The notes: a model not told the origin generated them from the letters alone. Shown: positions 36,427 through 45,261, counted from the first letter of the stretch. The stretch: DNA of 45,272 nt from Clostridioides difficile (GCF_900243075.1 NZ_OEZH01000134.1:1-45272), one strand, 5' to 3'. Numbers and translations are program-made.

Positions 36427-38766
36427 ATGGAAAAAAATACACTTTTACATACAAATGTTATTGTTTGTATTATTATTACTCTTGGTTTTGTAGCTACTTC
36501 TGTAATTGGATACCAATCTAATACTAATATTTTTAAAAATGATATTGAACATGTATCTACACTAGCTGCTGAAGGTATTTATTATCAGATAGATAAACTC
36601 CTTTCAGAACCTATAAATGTATCTCTTACCATGGCAAATGATAGTTTGCTAAAAAACTTTTTATATGGTGAGAAAGAACATATAAATGATGAAGAATTTA
36701 TTTATAAATTGCAAGATTATCTGAATGTATATAGAAATAAATACTCATATGATTCCGTTTTTTTAGTATCAAGTAAAACAAATAACTATTATCATTTTAA
36801 TGGACTTGATAGAAATCTTAGTGCTAATAATTCAGAGAATCAATGGTATTATAATTTCTTAAAGAATGATGATGAATACTCATTAAATGTTGATAATGAT
36901 GAAGCAAGTAACAATAGTATTACAGTATTTGTAAATTGTAAGATAAAAGAGGATAATGGAGCAACTATGGGAATTATAGGCGTTGGACTAAAGGTGAATT
37001 CATTACAAACGTTGCTTAAAGAATATGATGATAAATTTGATATTGTAGCACGCTTAATTGATGATAAAGGATTTGTACAATTAGCATCGAATAAAACTGG
37101 TCATGAAAATATAAACTTTTTTGAAAATTCTAGTAGTGACTTATCTGATTCAAAACAATTAATATTAGATAATAAAAAGGAACAAAAGAGTTTTTGGCAT
37201 TCATCTAAAAAATCAAAAAGTTACGTTGTATGTCAGTATATACCTAGTTTAAAATGGCATCTTGTGCTAGAAAATGATTTGACTATAATGAGTAAGCAAC
37301 TTCATATACAATTTTTTAAAGGAATTGCAGTCATAATTTTAATTATAATATTTGTACTTTTTACAATTACGCGTGTACTTAAGAAGTATAAAAATCAAAT
37401 AATGAAGCTTAGTGTTTCTCAGAAATTAGAATATCAAAAGTTGTTGAGTCAATCTACTGAAGAACTTTACGAGAATATTTTTGAAATTGATGTCACTAAT
37501 AATAGAGCTGGTTGTGAAGATGAAAATAGATATTTTCATGAGTTTGGGTTAGGGCTTAATACACCATATGATGAAGCATTACATATTATTGCTACAAAAC
37601 AAATCAAAGAAGAGTATGCACAGGGTTATTTAGATACATTCCTTCCTGAAAATGTGCTTAAGTGTTATAATAGAGGAATCAATAATATAAGCTATGACTT
37701 TTTAATTAAGAATAATGAAGAAAATTATCACTGGATGAGAGTTAATGCACGAATTTTCTTTTGGACATCAGATGAATCTGTTCGTATGATATCTTATCGT
37801 GAAAATATAGATGAAGAAAAAAACAGAGAATTAGTACTTCTTGAACGTTCACAACGTGATTCTCTTACTGGTCTTTACAATAAAGGTGTGACAGAGGAAT
37901 TTATTAGTTCATTTTTAAAAAATAAAAATAATCAAGACTTAGAACATGTTTTTTTAATATTCGATATTGATGATTTTAAAAATGTAAATGATAAATATGG
38001 TCATGCATTTGGAGATTTTGTCATAAGTGAATTTGCCTTAGAATTAAAATCTCAATTTCGTGAGGATGATATTATTGGGCGTATTGGAGGAGATGAGTTT
38101 GTAGTATTGATAAAAAACTTTAATAGTAATAACTATGTACTTGTGGAGAAATTAGAGCGTTTTTGTTCTAAAATTAATCAGAAAAAATTTACTGAACAAG
38201 CAGAGTTTTCTATTGCATGTAGTATTGGTGTAGCAATGTATCCTGAACATGGATATGTATATTCTGAGCTATATGAGAAAGCAGACCAAGCACTTTATTA
38301 TGCAAAAAGCCATGGGAAAAATTCTTATCATGTATTTTCTGAGGATTCTATTGATAGTATGTCATTTCGTATAGACCCTAGAGATATAAAAGCATTATTA
38401 GAAATGGCCACTGATGGTATTGTCAAATTTGCTTGTATGGAAAATTTGAAATTACTTTATTTTAACCAAAAGATGCTTGAATTTACTGGATATTCATCTC
38501 AAGCTGTTTCGTCTACAGAGTTTGATGTTTTGTCGCCAGTATTACAAGATGACTTACAGATAGTACTTGATACATTGAGAGAAGCAATTCCTAAGAGAGA
38601 AACCTTTGAAGTGGTTTTTCGCTTCTGTCACACAGATGGACATATTTTCCCTGTAAGAATGCAAGGGAAGTTTGTAAATGAATTATATCAAAATCATTAT
38701 CCTGTTTTTTATGCAATTTATACAGATATATCAAGCCTTAATACTCTATCAGAAAATAAAAAGTGA
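36427..38766 (+). CDS. Membrane sensor diguanylate cyclase (dCache-like, GGDEF, PAS)
   Basis: This 779-aa protein is predicted to make cyclic di-GMP. A membrane helix (about 9-28) leads to an extracellular sensor region (about 30-290, probably dCache-like), a second helix (about 298-317), a cytoplasmic PAS-like region (about 335-475), a GGDEF domain (about 478-640) and a C-terminal PAS domain (about 655-775). The active-site GGDEF (554-558) is intact, and R-E-D-D (545-548) gives the allosteric inhibitory site, so it is likely active and product-inhibited. There is no EAL domain. Codon use differs from its neighbours, with many CGT/CGC arginine codons where they use AGA, which suggests later acquisition. 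The sensed ligand is unknown. Confidence 0.88.
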   Translation: MEKNTLLHTNVIVCIIITLGFVATSVIGYQSNTNIFKNDIEHVSTLAAEGIYYQIDKLLSEPINVSLTMANDSLLKNFLYGEKEHINDEEFIYKLQDYLNVYRNKYSYDSVFLVSSKTNNYYHFNGLDRNLSANNSENQWYYNFLKNDDEYSLNVDNDEASNNSITVFVNCKIKEDNGATMGIIGVGLKVNSLQTLLKEYDDKFDIVARLIDDKGFVQLASNKTGHENINFFENSSSDLSDSKQLILDNKKEQKSFWHSSKKSKSYVVCQYIPSLKWHLVLENDLTIMSKQLHIQFFKGIAVIILIIIFVLFTITRVLKKYKNQIMKLSVSQKLEYQKLLSQSTEELYENIFEIDVTNNRAGCEDENRYFHEFGLGLNTPYDEALHIIATKQIKEEYAQGYLDTFLPENVLKCYNRGINNISYDFLIKNNEENYHWMRVNARIFFWTSDESVRMISYRENIDEEKNRELVLLERSQRDSLTGLYNKGVTEEFISSFLKNKNNQDLEHVFLIFDIDDFKNVNDKYGHAFGDFVISEFALELKSQFREDDIIGRIGGDEFVVLIKNFNSNNYVLVEKLERFCSKINQKKFTEQAEFSIACSIGVAMYPEHGYVYSELYEKADQALYYAKSHGKNSYHVFSEDSIDSMSFRIDPRDIKALLEMATDGIVKFACMENLKLLYFNQKMLEFTGYSSQAVSSTEFDVLSPVLQDDLQIVLDTLREAIPKRETFEVVFRFCHTDGHIFPVRMQGKFVNELYQNHYPVFYAIYTDISSLNTLSENKK

Positions 38767-38823
38767 TAGCACAGTAAAATATAAAGTTTAATATAACAGT
38801 ATTAATATATGAGAATTATAAAT

Positions 38824-38866
38824 AAAACCTGCTAATAAAAATAGATTATTTTTAGCAGGTTTTTAA
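38824..38866 (+). terminator. Terminator of the GGDEF gene
   Basis: AAAACCTGCTAA (38824-38835) pairs perfectly with TTAGCAGGTTTT (38852-38863), with an additional A/T inner stem and trailing Ts. Confidence 0.9.
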
Positions 38867-38917
38867 ATTTTTAATAATAAATTTTCTTGCTTATATACAA
38901 TAAGATTGATTATTTTA

Positions 38918-38980
38918 AAGGCTTTACAATAAAATTTCGAAAAGCCACCTTCTTTAGATGTGGGGATGAAAGGCAAGGTC
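38918..38980 (+). other. Isolated structured island, possible mobile-element end or small RNA
   Basis: In otherwise AT-rich DNA, GGCTTT (about 38919-38924) can pair with AAAGCC (about 38941-38946). CCAC (38945-38948) can pair with GTGG a dozen nucleotides later, followed by GGATGAAAGGC. The pattern CCACCTTCTTTAGATGTGGG then GATGAAAGG resembles my recollection of right ends of IS200/IS605-type elements, where TnpB guide RNA ends. No transposase gene is present. Treat this as a lead only. Confidence 0.25.
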
Positions 38981-39100
38981 TTAATATAAATATCTATACT
39001 TATTGCAAATTTTTTAATAGTTTTGTATTTATTTGTGTTTATTTTGAATTTATTTACTAAATTTGCATATAAAAAGTATATATAAAAATATAGTTCAAAA

Positions 39101-39109
39101 TGGTATAAT
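39101..39109 (+). promoter_or_regulatory. Extended -10 promoter of the helicase gene
   Basis: TGG followed by TATAAT (39104-39109) forms an extended -10 element, about 28 bp before the GTG start. A TATAAA (39081-39086) stands at -35 distance. Confidence 0.55.
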
Positions 39110-39136
39110 TAAGTATAACAGAAGGAGGTAATGTAA

Positions 39137-40918
39137 GTGAGCCAATACATAAATATAAACTCTCAGTTAGACGCCCTAAAATTGAAGGAATTCGAGAAAA
39201 TATTTTACGAGAATATCAATGAGGACGTTAAAGTAGTGCCAAAAGTTACTCCTTTTAAAGGAATAAATACTGATTTGTTGTATGTTAAAGATGGAAGAAT
39301 TTTATTTATAAAATTTATGGATACGACAGAAGATATATTTTTTATTTTGGAAGAAGAGTTACTTGAAGTTATGAATGAGGAATATGAACTTTTGAAACTA
39401 AAAATGGGACAAAAGAATAGAAATATAAGCTATAATTACGTTTACATTATGCCATATGTTGAAGTTGAAGAAGCATATGAGTTTGGAAAATTTGTTAATA
39501 ACAATATAATAGATAAAACTAAGCTTCAAGATATAATGAATAAAGGTTCTCTGGATGAATATCTTAGTGAGAAAAATGATGAAATAAATTTAAATTTATT
39601 TTTATTAGATGTATGTTCAGAGTACTATATAATAAATGATAAACTTCATCTAAATGAGAAATTTAAAAAAATTTCTTTCTATAATGATGACTATAAGTAT
39701 ACAGCAACTATGATGGAAGAAGTTCAAATTAAAGATGCTATTTCTATTAAATATGGAAATACACTTATTGAAGGTGGTTCTGGTATAGGCAAAACAGCAA
39801 TTATGCTTTCTAGAGCTATAAAACTAGCAAAAGTATATCCACATCATAAATTAATCATATTTACACATACAAAACAATTGTGTAATGAACTTAGAGAAAG
39901 AATAGAGTTATTATACAAAGATAATAACAATTTAGAAGTCCATACATTTAGTTCCTTTATATTTAAACTGGCTAAAAAGTTCAACTTAATTATAGACTAT
40001 AACATGTTAAAAAATGATTATGAAAAAACATTTAATAATCTTGTTAAACAAGCACAGAACATTATAAAAAATAAAAATATGTTCAAGGCTATTTTTATCG
40101 ATGAAGCAGAAAGCTTTTTAGAGTATGAAATAGATTTTATAAGAGAGTTTTTATATAAAACAAAGTTTATATTCAATATATGTTCTTGCAATTCCTTGAA
40201 CATCTCTAATAGATTGAATATATTTAAGACCTTATATAATGGCATAGAATTTGATGATAAGATTAGTTTAAGTAAAAATTATAGACAAGCCAAAGAGATT
40301 GTAGATTTTACAAATAAATTTTCAAATAATTCTAACTCATATATCAATGAGTTAAGACCAAAGACAAAGTTTAATACTTTCTTTTACACTAAAGCACTTA
40401 GAGGTGGTAATAAGTCTGTTGATATAATAAAGGTAAGTGACCTTGATGACCAAATAAGTTCTGTGATATGGGAAATTGAATACTTAATAAGCAAAAAAGG
40501 TCTTGATTATTCTGAAGTTGCTATAGTCTATCCTTATAATAAGAAAAAATTAAAAAGTGGAAAAACTATTTATTTCCAATATATGCTGAAAAAAGCATTA
40601 GAAGAAGCAAAAATTCCTTATATATGTGCAGAAGATAACTTGACAAATATAAGTAAGAAGGTAGGAACTACAATAGCAAATATATATGCAATAAAGAATT
40701 TAGAATATAAAGCAGTAATAGTATGTGAATTAGAAATGTTATATAATCAAACTATAAATGATACAGAGCAAGATTATCAGGTAAATGATTTTGTGGGAGA
40801 TTTAAATAAGGTATATTTGGCTATGAGTAGAGCAACAGATTATTTAAGTATAGTAACAACTTTTAATGAAGAAGCAAGCGATATAATAAGACTTATCACA
40901 GAATCAAAAGATTCTTAG
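39137..40918 (+). CDS. UvrD/Rep-like superfamily 1 helicase, partly degenerate
   Basis: This 593-aa protein has a C-terminal two-thirds recognisable as an SF1 helicase: Walker A GGSGIGKT (213-220), Walker B IFIDEAES (319-326), NYRQ (381-384) and motif VI YLAMSRATD (560-568). Motif V is eroded: ANIYAIKNLEYKAVIV in place of the usual T-x-H-x-x-K-G-L-E pattern. The N-terminal 170 aa include NTDLLYVKDGRILFIKF (44-60), reminiscent of a NERD nuclease strand pair but without the E-x-K catalytic residues. It starts at GTG, 8 nt after GAAGGAGG; the closer ATG (39131) is followed at once by a stop. It is monocistronic. A role in DNA repair or RNA polymerase displacement is only inference. Confidence 0.75.
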   Translation: MSQYININSQLDALKLKEFEKIFYENINEDVKVVPKVTPFKGINTDLLYVKDGRILFIKFMDTTEDIFFILEEELLEVMNEEYELLKLKMGQKNRNISYNYVYIMPYVEVEEAYEFGKFVNNNIIDKTKLQDIMNKGSLDEYLSEKNDEINLNLFLLDVCSEYYIINDKLHLNEKFKKISFYNDDYKYTATMMEEVQIKDAISIKYGNTLIEGGSGIGKTAIMLSRAIKLAKVYPHHKLIIFTHTKQLCNELRERIELLYKDNNNLEVHTFSSFIFKLAKKFNLIIDYNMLKNDYEKTFNNLVKQAQNIIKNKNMFKAIFIDEAESFLEYEIDFIREFLYKTKFIFNICSCNSLNISNRLNIFKTLYNGIEFDDKISLSKNYRQAKEIVDFTNKFSNNSNSYINELRPKTKFNTFFYTKALRGGNKSVDIIKVSDLDDQISSVIWEIEYLISKKGLDYSEVAIVYPYNKKKLKSGKTIYFQYMLKKALEEAKIPYICAEDNLTNISKKVGTTIANIYAIKNLEYKAVIVCELEMLYNQTINDTEQDYQVNDFVGDLNKVYLAMSRATDYLSIVTTFNEEASDIIRLITESKDS

Positions 40919-40951
40919 TAAAAGAATATTTTTTTAATTTAAGAAAATTAA

Positions 40952-40999
40952 AAGAGACTGAGATTTGTAAAATAAACTTTACTAATTCAGTCTCTTATT
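40952..40999. terminator. Bidirectional terminator between the helicase gene and lepB
   Basis: AAGAGACTGA (40952-40961) pairs perfectly with TCAGTCTCTT (40987-40996). The stem continues inward, ATTTGTAAA with TTTACTAAT, with one mismatch. T-runs flank both sides, fitting the convergent genes. Confidence 0.9.
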
Positions 41000-41002
41000 T
41001 TT

Positions 41003-41533
41003 CTATTCTACTTTTCCAATATTATCAAGAGGTAATAATCTTACCATAACTTTACCAAGAATTTCATCCTCATCAACCATACCTACATCAGGGAATCTAC
41101 TATCATTGCTATTTTCCCTATTATCTCCCATTGCAAATAGCTTTCCCTTTGGAACAACTGTATCTATATCTCCAGAAGTATAATTATTGTGTATATATGG
41201 TTCATTTAATAATTTTCCATTTACATATACTTTAGAATTGGATATTTTTATACTATCACCTTCAGTAGCTATAACTCTTTTTATTAAGTCTTTTTTCTTT
41301 CCTGTATCTCCATCAACTAAATTGGTTTTAAAAACGACAATATCGCCTTTCTCAGGTTTGCCAATCTTGTATGAAATCTTATTTAAAATTAGATAGTCTT
41401 TATCGTCTAAAGTGGGATACATTGATTCTCCACTGACAATAGAAGGTCTTATAAATTGTAGGATTACAAATGCAAGTACAATAGCCATAGCTATTGATTT
41501 AATCCAATCAAATATTTCTTTTTTAACACTCAT
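41003..41533 (-). CDS. lepB: Signal peptidase I
   Basis: This membrane serine protease removes signal peptides from exported proteins. The 176-aa protein is the short Gram-positive type: one N-terminal membrane helix (about 11-28), catalytic Ser37 in SGESMYPT and catalytic Lys85 in IKRVIATEGD, then PKGKLFAMGDNRENSNDSR near the C-terminus. The frame opens at 41551, but AGGAG (41545-41541) lies 7 nt before ATG 41533, which is used. It lies downstream of uppP on the same strand, about 40 nt apart, so both may share a transcript. Confidence 0.94.
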   Translation of the reverse strand: MSVKKEIFDWIKSIAMAIVLAFVILQFIRPSIVSGESMYPTLDDKDYLILNKISYKIGKPEKGDIVVFKTNLVDGDTGKKKDLIKRVIATEGDSIKISNSKVYVNGKLLNEPYIHNNYTSGDIDTVVPKGKLFAMGDNRENSNDSRFPDVGMVDEDEILGKVMVRLLPLDNIGKVE

Positions 41534-41572
41534 AACTTTTCTCCTTATCATTTGTCATTAAATTAAAATACA

Positions 41573-42397
41573 TTAGAATAGAAAGAAATAAGCAAGGACA
41601 ACTATACCCAAGACTATTCTATAATAACCAAACACTTTGAAATCGTGTTTTTTGATATAGTCCATAAAAAATTTAATAACTATAATTGAAACAATAAAAG
41701 CTACTACAGAACCAACTCCTAAAATAAGCCACTCAAAGCCAGTAAATCCAAATCCAGCTTTTAGAAGTTTTAATGCACTAGCTCCAAGCATTGTAGGGAT
41801 AGCCAAGAAGAATGAGAATTCTGCTGCTACATATCTAGAAGTACCAAGTAATACTGCACCTATTATAGTTGAACCAGACCTAGATGTACCTGGTATAAGA
41901 GCTAGACATTGGAATAATCCTATACAAAGAGCTAATTTATATGTAACTTGAGAAAAATCTTTATACTTAGGTCTTTTATTTCTCTTTTCAAGCCCTATCA
42001 TTATTATACCATATACAATAAGAGCAATAGCAACTACTGTTGAATTAAAGAATAATCTATCGATATCATCTTCAAACAGTATTCCAATAACTCCAGATGG
42101 TATAACTGCGATTATAACCTTAAGCCATAAACGAACTGTTTCTTTTTTCTGTTTAATATTTTTTGAACTATCAAAAGGGTTTAACTTTCTAAAAAATATA
42201 ACAAGTACAGCTAATATTGAACCAAATTGAATTACAACCAAAAATGTACTTATAAATGTATCTGAAAAATTCAATTTTATAAACTCATCAACTAATATCA
42301 TATGCCCTGTACTACTTACTGGTAGCCATTCTGTGATTCCTTGAACTATGCCTAAAATGACTGCCTTAAAAACTTCAAGCAAACTAAATGTTTCCAA
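41573..42397 (-). CDS. uppP: Undecaprenyl-diphosphatase (BacA/UppP)
   Basis: UppP removes a phosphate from undecaprenyl diphosphate, recycling the lipid carrier of peptidoglycan; overexpression gives bacitracin resistance. The 274-aa polytopic membrane protein has both signature regions: GIVQGITEWLPVSSTGH (16-32, with Glu23) and PGTSRSGSTI. The frame runs back to 42418, but GGAGG (42411-42407) lies inside that extension, 9 nt before a TTG at 42397 (LETFSLLEVF with Met for Leu), so TTG is the likely start. It precedes lepB on the minus strand and diverges from the Xer-like gene. Confidence 0.93.
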   Translation of the reverse strand: METFSLLEVFKAVILGIVQGITEWLPVSSTGHMILVDEFIKLNFSDTFISTFLVVIQFGSILAVLVIFFRKLNPFDSSKNIKQKKETVRLWLKVIIAVIPSGVIGILFEDDIDRLFFNSTVVAIALIVYGIIMIGLEKRNKRPKYKDFSQVTYKLALCIGLFQCLALIPGTSRSGSTIIGAVLLGTSRYVAAEFSFFLAIPTMLGASALKLLKAGFGFTGFEWLILGVGSVVAFIVSIIVIKFFMDYIKKHDFKVFGYYRIVLGIVVLAYFFLF

Positions 42398-42653
42398 ACT
42401 AAAATACCTCCAATACAAATTTATAGTAGCATATTCTATGCAGATATTAACAAAAAAATGCCACCTTTTACTAACTTATAATACCACAGTACTGTGTAGT
42501 GCACAATGGAAGATTGATATTTTCATAAAACCTTCATAATTTAACAAAATAAAGTTAAAAGCTATCTATTGAATAAGGGGTATATTTGAAGGGGAAATAT
42601 ATGGTATAGTAAAAGTATAACCATTTTATTTTATGAAAAGGAAAGGAGTTATT

Positions 42654-43565
42654 ATGTATAGTACAAAAATACTAGATGATTATGAGTACGAAACCTTTAA
42701 TGTTTTTTCTACAAAATTAAACCCAAACACAAAACACGATTATTTATCAAAGGTTATGTTATTTAAAGAGTTCTTAAAAGGGAAAGAATTGATTTATGCG
42801 ACAAAAGAAGATTGTAAAAATTTTGTAGACTATATACAGACTAAATATGCGAAATCAACTTGCGAAAAGATATATAGTTATTTACATAGTTTTTATAATT
42901 TCTTAAAAAAAGAAGGGTACATAGATATAAATCCATTTAGATATGTAGAAAAACCAACAGTAACAAGAATAAAAACAAAAGATGATGTCCTAAGTATACA
43001 AGAAATAAATAAACTTATAGGTATTTTACCAAAATTAAATATAAGAGATAGAGTAATAATAGTCTGTCTTGTTACTACTGGGTGTTTATTAAATGAATTA
43101 GTTAGTTTAAAGTGGAAAGACCTTATGGTAGATGAAAACGATAACTCTTATGTAAGATTAGGTAAGGGAAGAAAAGAGAGAGTAGTTAAATTACATCCAT
43201 ACTTTTTTAAACTTTTAGAAGACTACAGGAATTATTCTGGACTTCCAGAGGTAATAATACCTAGTGATGACTTTATTTTTACAACTCAAAAAAGTAATTC
43301 TATAACAGATAGAAATGTCAGACTTATAGTTAAAAAAGCGTTAGATTTAGCAGGGCTTTCTCAATATTCAGCAAGAGACTTTAGACATTCATTTGCGGCA
43401 ATAAGCTTAAGACTTGGGGCGGATGAGAGTGATGTAAAAAATCAACTTGGTTGGAGTGATAAATACTATGCAATTAGATATAAGTATGTATTAAATTTTG
43501 TTGACAGCGAAATAGTGGACTATTTAATTGAAAAAGATAATTTAGATATAAATAAAAAATATTAA
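42654..43565 (+). CDS. Tyrosine-recombinase (Xer-like) family protein with altered active site
   Basis: This 303-aa protein has the two-domain Xer plan: an N-terminal SAM-like DNA-binding domain (about 10-95) and a C-terminal catalytic fold (about 115-300). The lysine hairpin GKGRKERVV, Arg244, and Tyr276 as nucleophile candidate are present. However, the first catalytic arginine, expected in TGLR-x-SEL, is Leu145 (TTGCLLNEL), and the histidine of H-x-x-R is Arg241 (ARDFRHSF). The later His is Trp267, an accepted variant. It may therefore bind DNA without normal recombination. AAAGGAG (42642-42648) sits 5 nt before ATG 42654; the longer frame from 42633 lacks this. No att sites or cargo are visible, so it is not an evident integrase. 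Confidence 0.8.
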   Translation: MYSTKILDDYEYETFNVFSTKLNPNTKHDYLSKVMLFKEFLKGKELIYATKEDCKNFVDYIQTKYAKSTCEKIYSYLHSFYNFLKKEGYIDINPFRYVEKPTVTRIKTKDDVLSIQEINKLIGILPKLNIRDRVIIVCLVTTGCLLNELVSLKWKDLMVDENDNSYVRLGKGRKERVVKLHPYFFKLLEDYRNYSGLPEVIIPSDDFIFTTQKSNSITDRNVRLIVKKALDLAGLSQYSARDFRHSFAAISLRLGADESDVKNQLGWSDKYYAIRYKYVLNFVDSEIVDYLIEKDNLDINKKY

Positions 43566-43612
43566 TAAATAAAAAACACTACACATAAATATGAACAAAA
43601 AATAAAAAAGTC

Positions 43613-43641
43613 TTGTTATAGTTCGTAAAATTATATATAAT
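43613..43641 (+). promoter_or_regulatory. Promoter of purB
   Basis: TTGTTA (43613-43618) and TATAAT (43636-43641) are spaced by 17 bp, about 65 bp before the start codon. No purine riboswitch is seen in the short leader. Confidence 0.7.
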
Positions 43642-43705
43642 TATTTATGTACTAATGTGTACACAGTAATCACACGACAAAAGATTTAAGGAAGGTGCTA
43701 ATATA

Positions 43706-45151
43706 ATGATAGATAATAAATATACTACTTACTCAAATCCACTTACAGACAGATATTGTAGCAAGGATATGAGTTATATATTTTCTCCACAATTTAAATT
43801 TTCTACATGGAGAAGATTATGGGTTGCTCTTGCAGAAGGTGAGCATGAGTTAGGAATAAATATAACTGAAGAACAATTAGACGAGCTAAGAGCTAATATA
43901 GATAATATAAATTTTGATGAAGCTAGAAAAATAGAAAAAGAAGTAAGACATGATGTAATGTCTCATGTAAAAGCTTATGGTCTACAATGTGAAAAAGCCA
44001 AAGGAATAATACATCTAGGAGCAACATCTGCATATGTTGGAGACAATACAGATGTTATACAAATGAATGAAGCTTTAAAACTTCTGAGAGTAAAACTTGT
44101 AAATTTAATAAACAATTTAAAAGAATTTGCACTTAAGTATAAGGATATGCCAGCTCTTGGATTTACACATTTTCAAGCTGCTCAACTTACAACAGTAGGA
44201 AAAAGAGCTTGTTTATGGGCTCAAGATTTAATTCTTGATTTGGAAGATTTAAACTATAGAATAGACAATATGAAGTTAAGAGGGGTTAAAGGTACTACTG
44301 GTACTCAAGCAAGTTTTTTAAGCTTATTTGAAGGAGACCATGAAAAAGTAAAAGAATTAGATAAGAAAATTTGCAAAAAGATGGGATATAATTCTTCTTA
44401 TGCAGTAAGTGGTCAAACATATACTAGAAAGTTAGATTATCAAGTGATAAGTATATTATCAGGAATAGCTCAAAGTATGCATAAAATGACTAATGATATA
44501 AGACTTTTACAAAGTTTAAAAGAATTGGAAGAGCCATTTGAAAAAAATCAAATAGGTTCATCAGCAATGGCTTATAAGAGAAATCCTATGAGAAGTGAGA
44601 GAATAGCATCTTTATCTAAGTATATAATTTCTGAATCGATAAGCCCTGCAATGGTACAAGCTACTCAATGGTTAGAGAGAACATTAGATGACTCAGCTAA
44701 TAAAAGATTGGCAATACCTCAAGCTTTTATGGCAGCAGATGCTATACTTGAAATAGGTATAAATGTAACTGATGGTTTAGTAGTATATGAAAATATGATA
44801 AATAAACGTGTAAATGAAGAACTTCCTTTTATGGCTACAGAAACAATACTTATGGAAGCTGTAAAAAGAGGTGGAGATAGACAGGAATTACATGAAATAA
44901 TAAGAGAGTATTCTATGAAAGCTGCTTATAGAGTAAAACATGAAGGTAAAGATAATAACTTAATTGAGCTTATAATGAATGATGATTCATTTAAAATGAG
45001 CAAAGAAGAAATATTATCTATAATGGACCCAAAAAACTTTATAGGTAGAGCCCCAGAACAAGTTGTAGAGTTTGTAAATGAAGTTGTAGAACCTGCTATA
45101 AAAGATTATAAAGAAGATTTAGGAAAAGTAGATGTGGATTTAAGAGTATAA
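43706..45151 (+). CDS. purB: Adenylosuccinate lyase
   Basis: PurB catalyses two steps of purine synthesis: SAICAR to AICAR plus fumarate, and adenylosuccinate to AMP plus fumarate. The 481-aa protein belongs to the fumarase/aspartase superfamily, with HDVMSHVKAYG, HLGATSAYVGDN, the TGTQASF segment and the flexible signature loop GSSAMAYKRNPMRSE (284-298) carrying the catalytic serine. GGAAGGTG precedes the ATG. It has its own promoter and terminator, separate from a typical pur operon. Confidence 0.95.
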   Translation: MIDNKYTTYSNPLTDRYCSKDMSYIFSPQFKFSTWRRLWVALAEGEHELGINITEEQLDELRANIDNINFDEARKIEKEVRHDVMSHVKAYGLQCEKAKGIIHLGATSAYVGDNTDVIQMNEALKLLRVKLVNLINNLKEFALKYKDMPALGFTHFQAAQLTTVGKRACLWAQDLILDLEDLNYRIDNMKLRGVKGTTGTQASFLSLFEGDHEKVKELDKKICKKMGYNSSYAVSGQTYTRKLDYQVISILSGIAQSMHKMTNDIRLLQSLKELEEPFEKNQIGSSAMAYKRNPMRSERIASLSKYIISESISPAMVQATQWLERTLDDSANKRLAIPQAFMAADAILEIGINVTDGLVVYENMINKRVNEELPFMATETILMEAVKRGGDRQELHEIIREYSMKAAYRVKHEGKDNNLIELIMNDDSFKMSKEEILSIMDPKNFIGRAPEQVVEFVNEVVEPAIKDYKEDLGKVDVDLRV

Positions 45152-45180
45152 AATTCTACAGATAAAATATAATTAAAAAC

Positions 45181-45220
45181 GGGGCTGTCGCACTAAAAAA
45201 TAGTGCTACGCCCTTTTTTG
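45181..45220 (+). terminator. Terminator of purB
   Basis: GCACTA pairs with TAGTGC (45201-45206), and an outer GGGC (45182-45185) pairs with GCCC (45210-45213), separated by a small internal loop; six Ts follow. Confidence 0.88.
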
Positions 45221-45221
45221 T

Positions 45222-45261
45222 ATAAAAAAAATAAATCCCAAGTTCAAAAGAGCCTGGGATT
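45222..45261 (-). terminator. Minus-strand terminator for a gene beyond the right edge
   Basis: AATCCCA (45234-45240) pairs with TGGGATT (45255-45261). Read on the minus strand, the stem is followed by TATTTTTTTTATA. It therefore likely ends a convergent minus-strand gene outside the window. Confidence 0.65.

Larger units (their letters stand above)
38767..39136. other. Intergenic region between the GGDEF gene and the helicase gene
   Basis: About 370 bp, holding the terminator at 38824-38866, an isolated GC-richer island at about 38918-38980 that may fold (listed separately), a featureless AT-rich stretch (38981-39090) and an extended -10 promoter (39101-39109). No small gene with a ribosome binding site was found. 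Confidence 0.55.

Noticed and set aside
42398-42653. Attachment site or integrated element next to the Xer-like gene
   Set aside because: There is no tRNA, direct repeat or cargo gene nearby, and the flanking genes (uppP, purB) are ordinary core genes.
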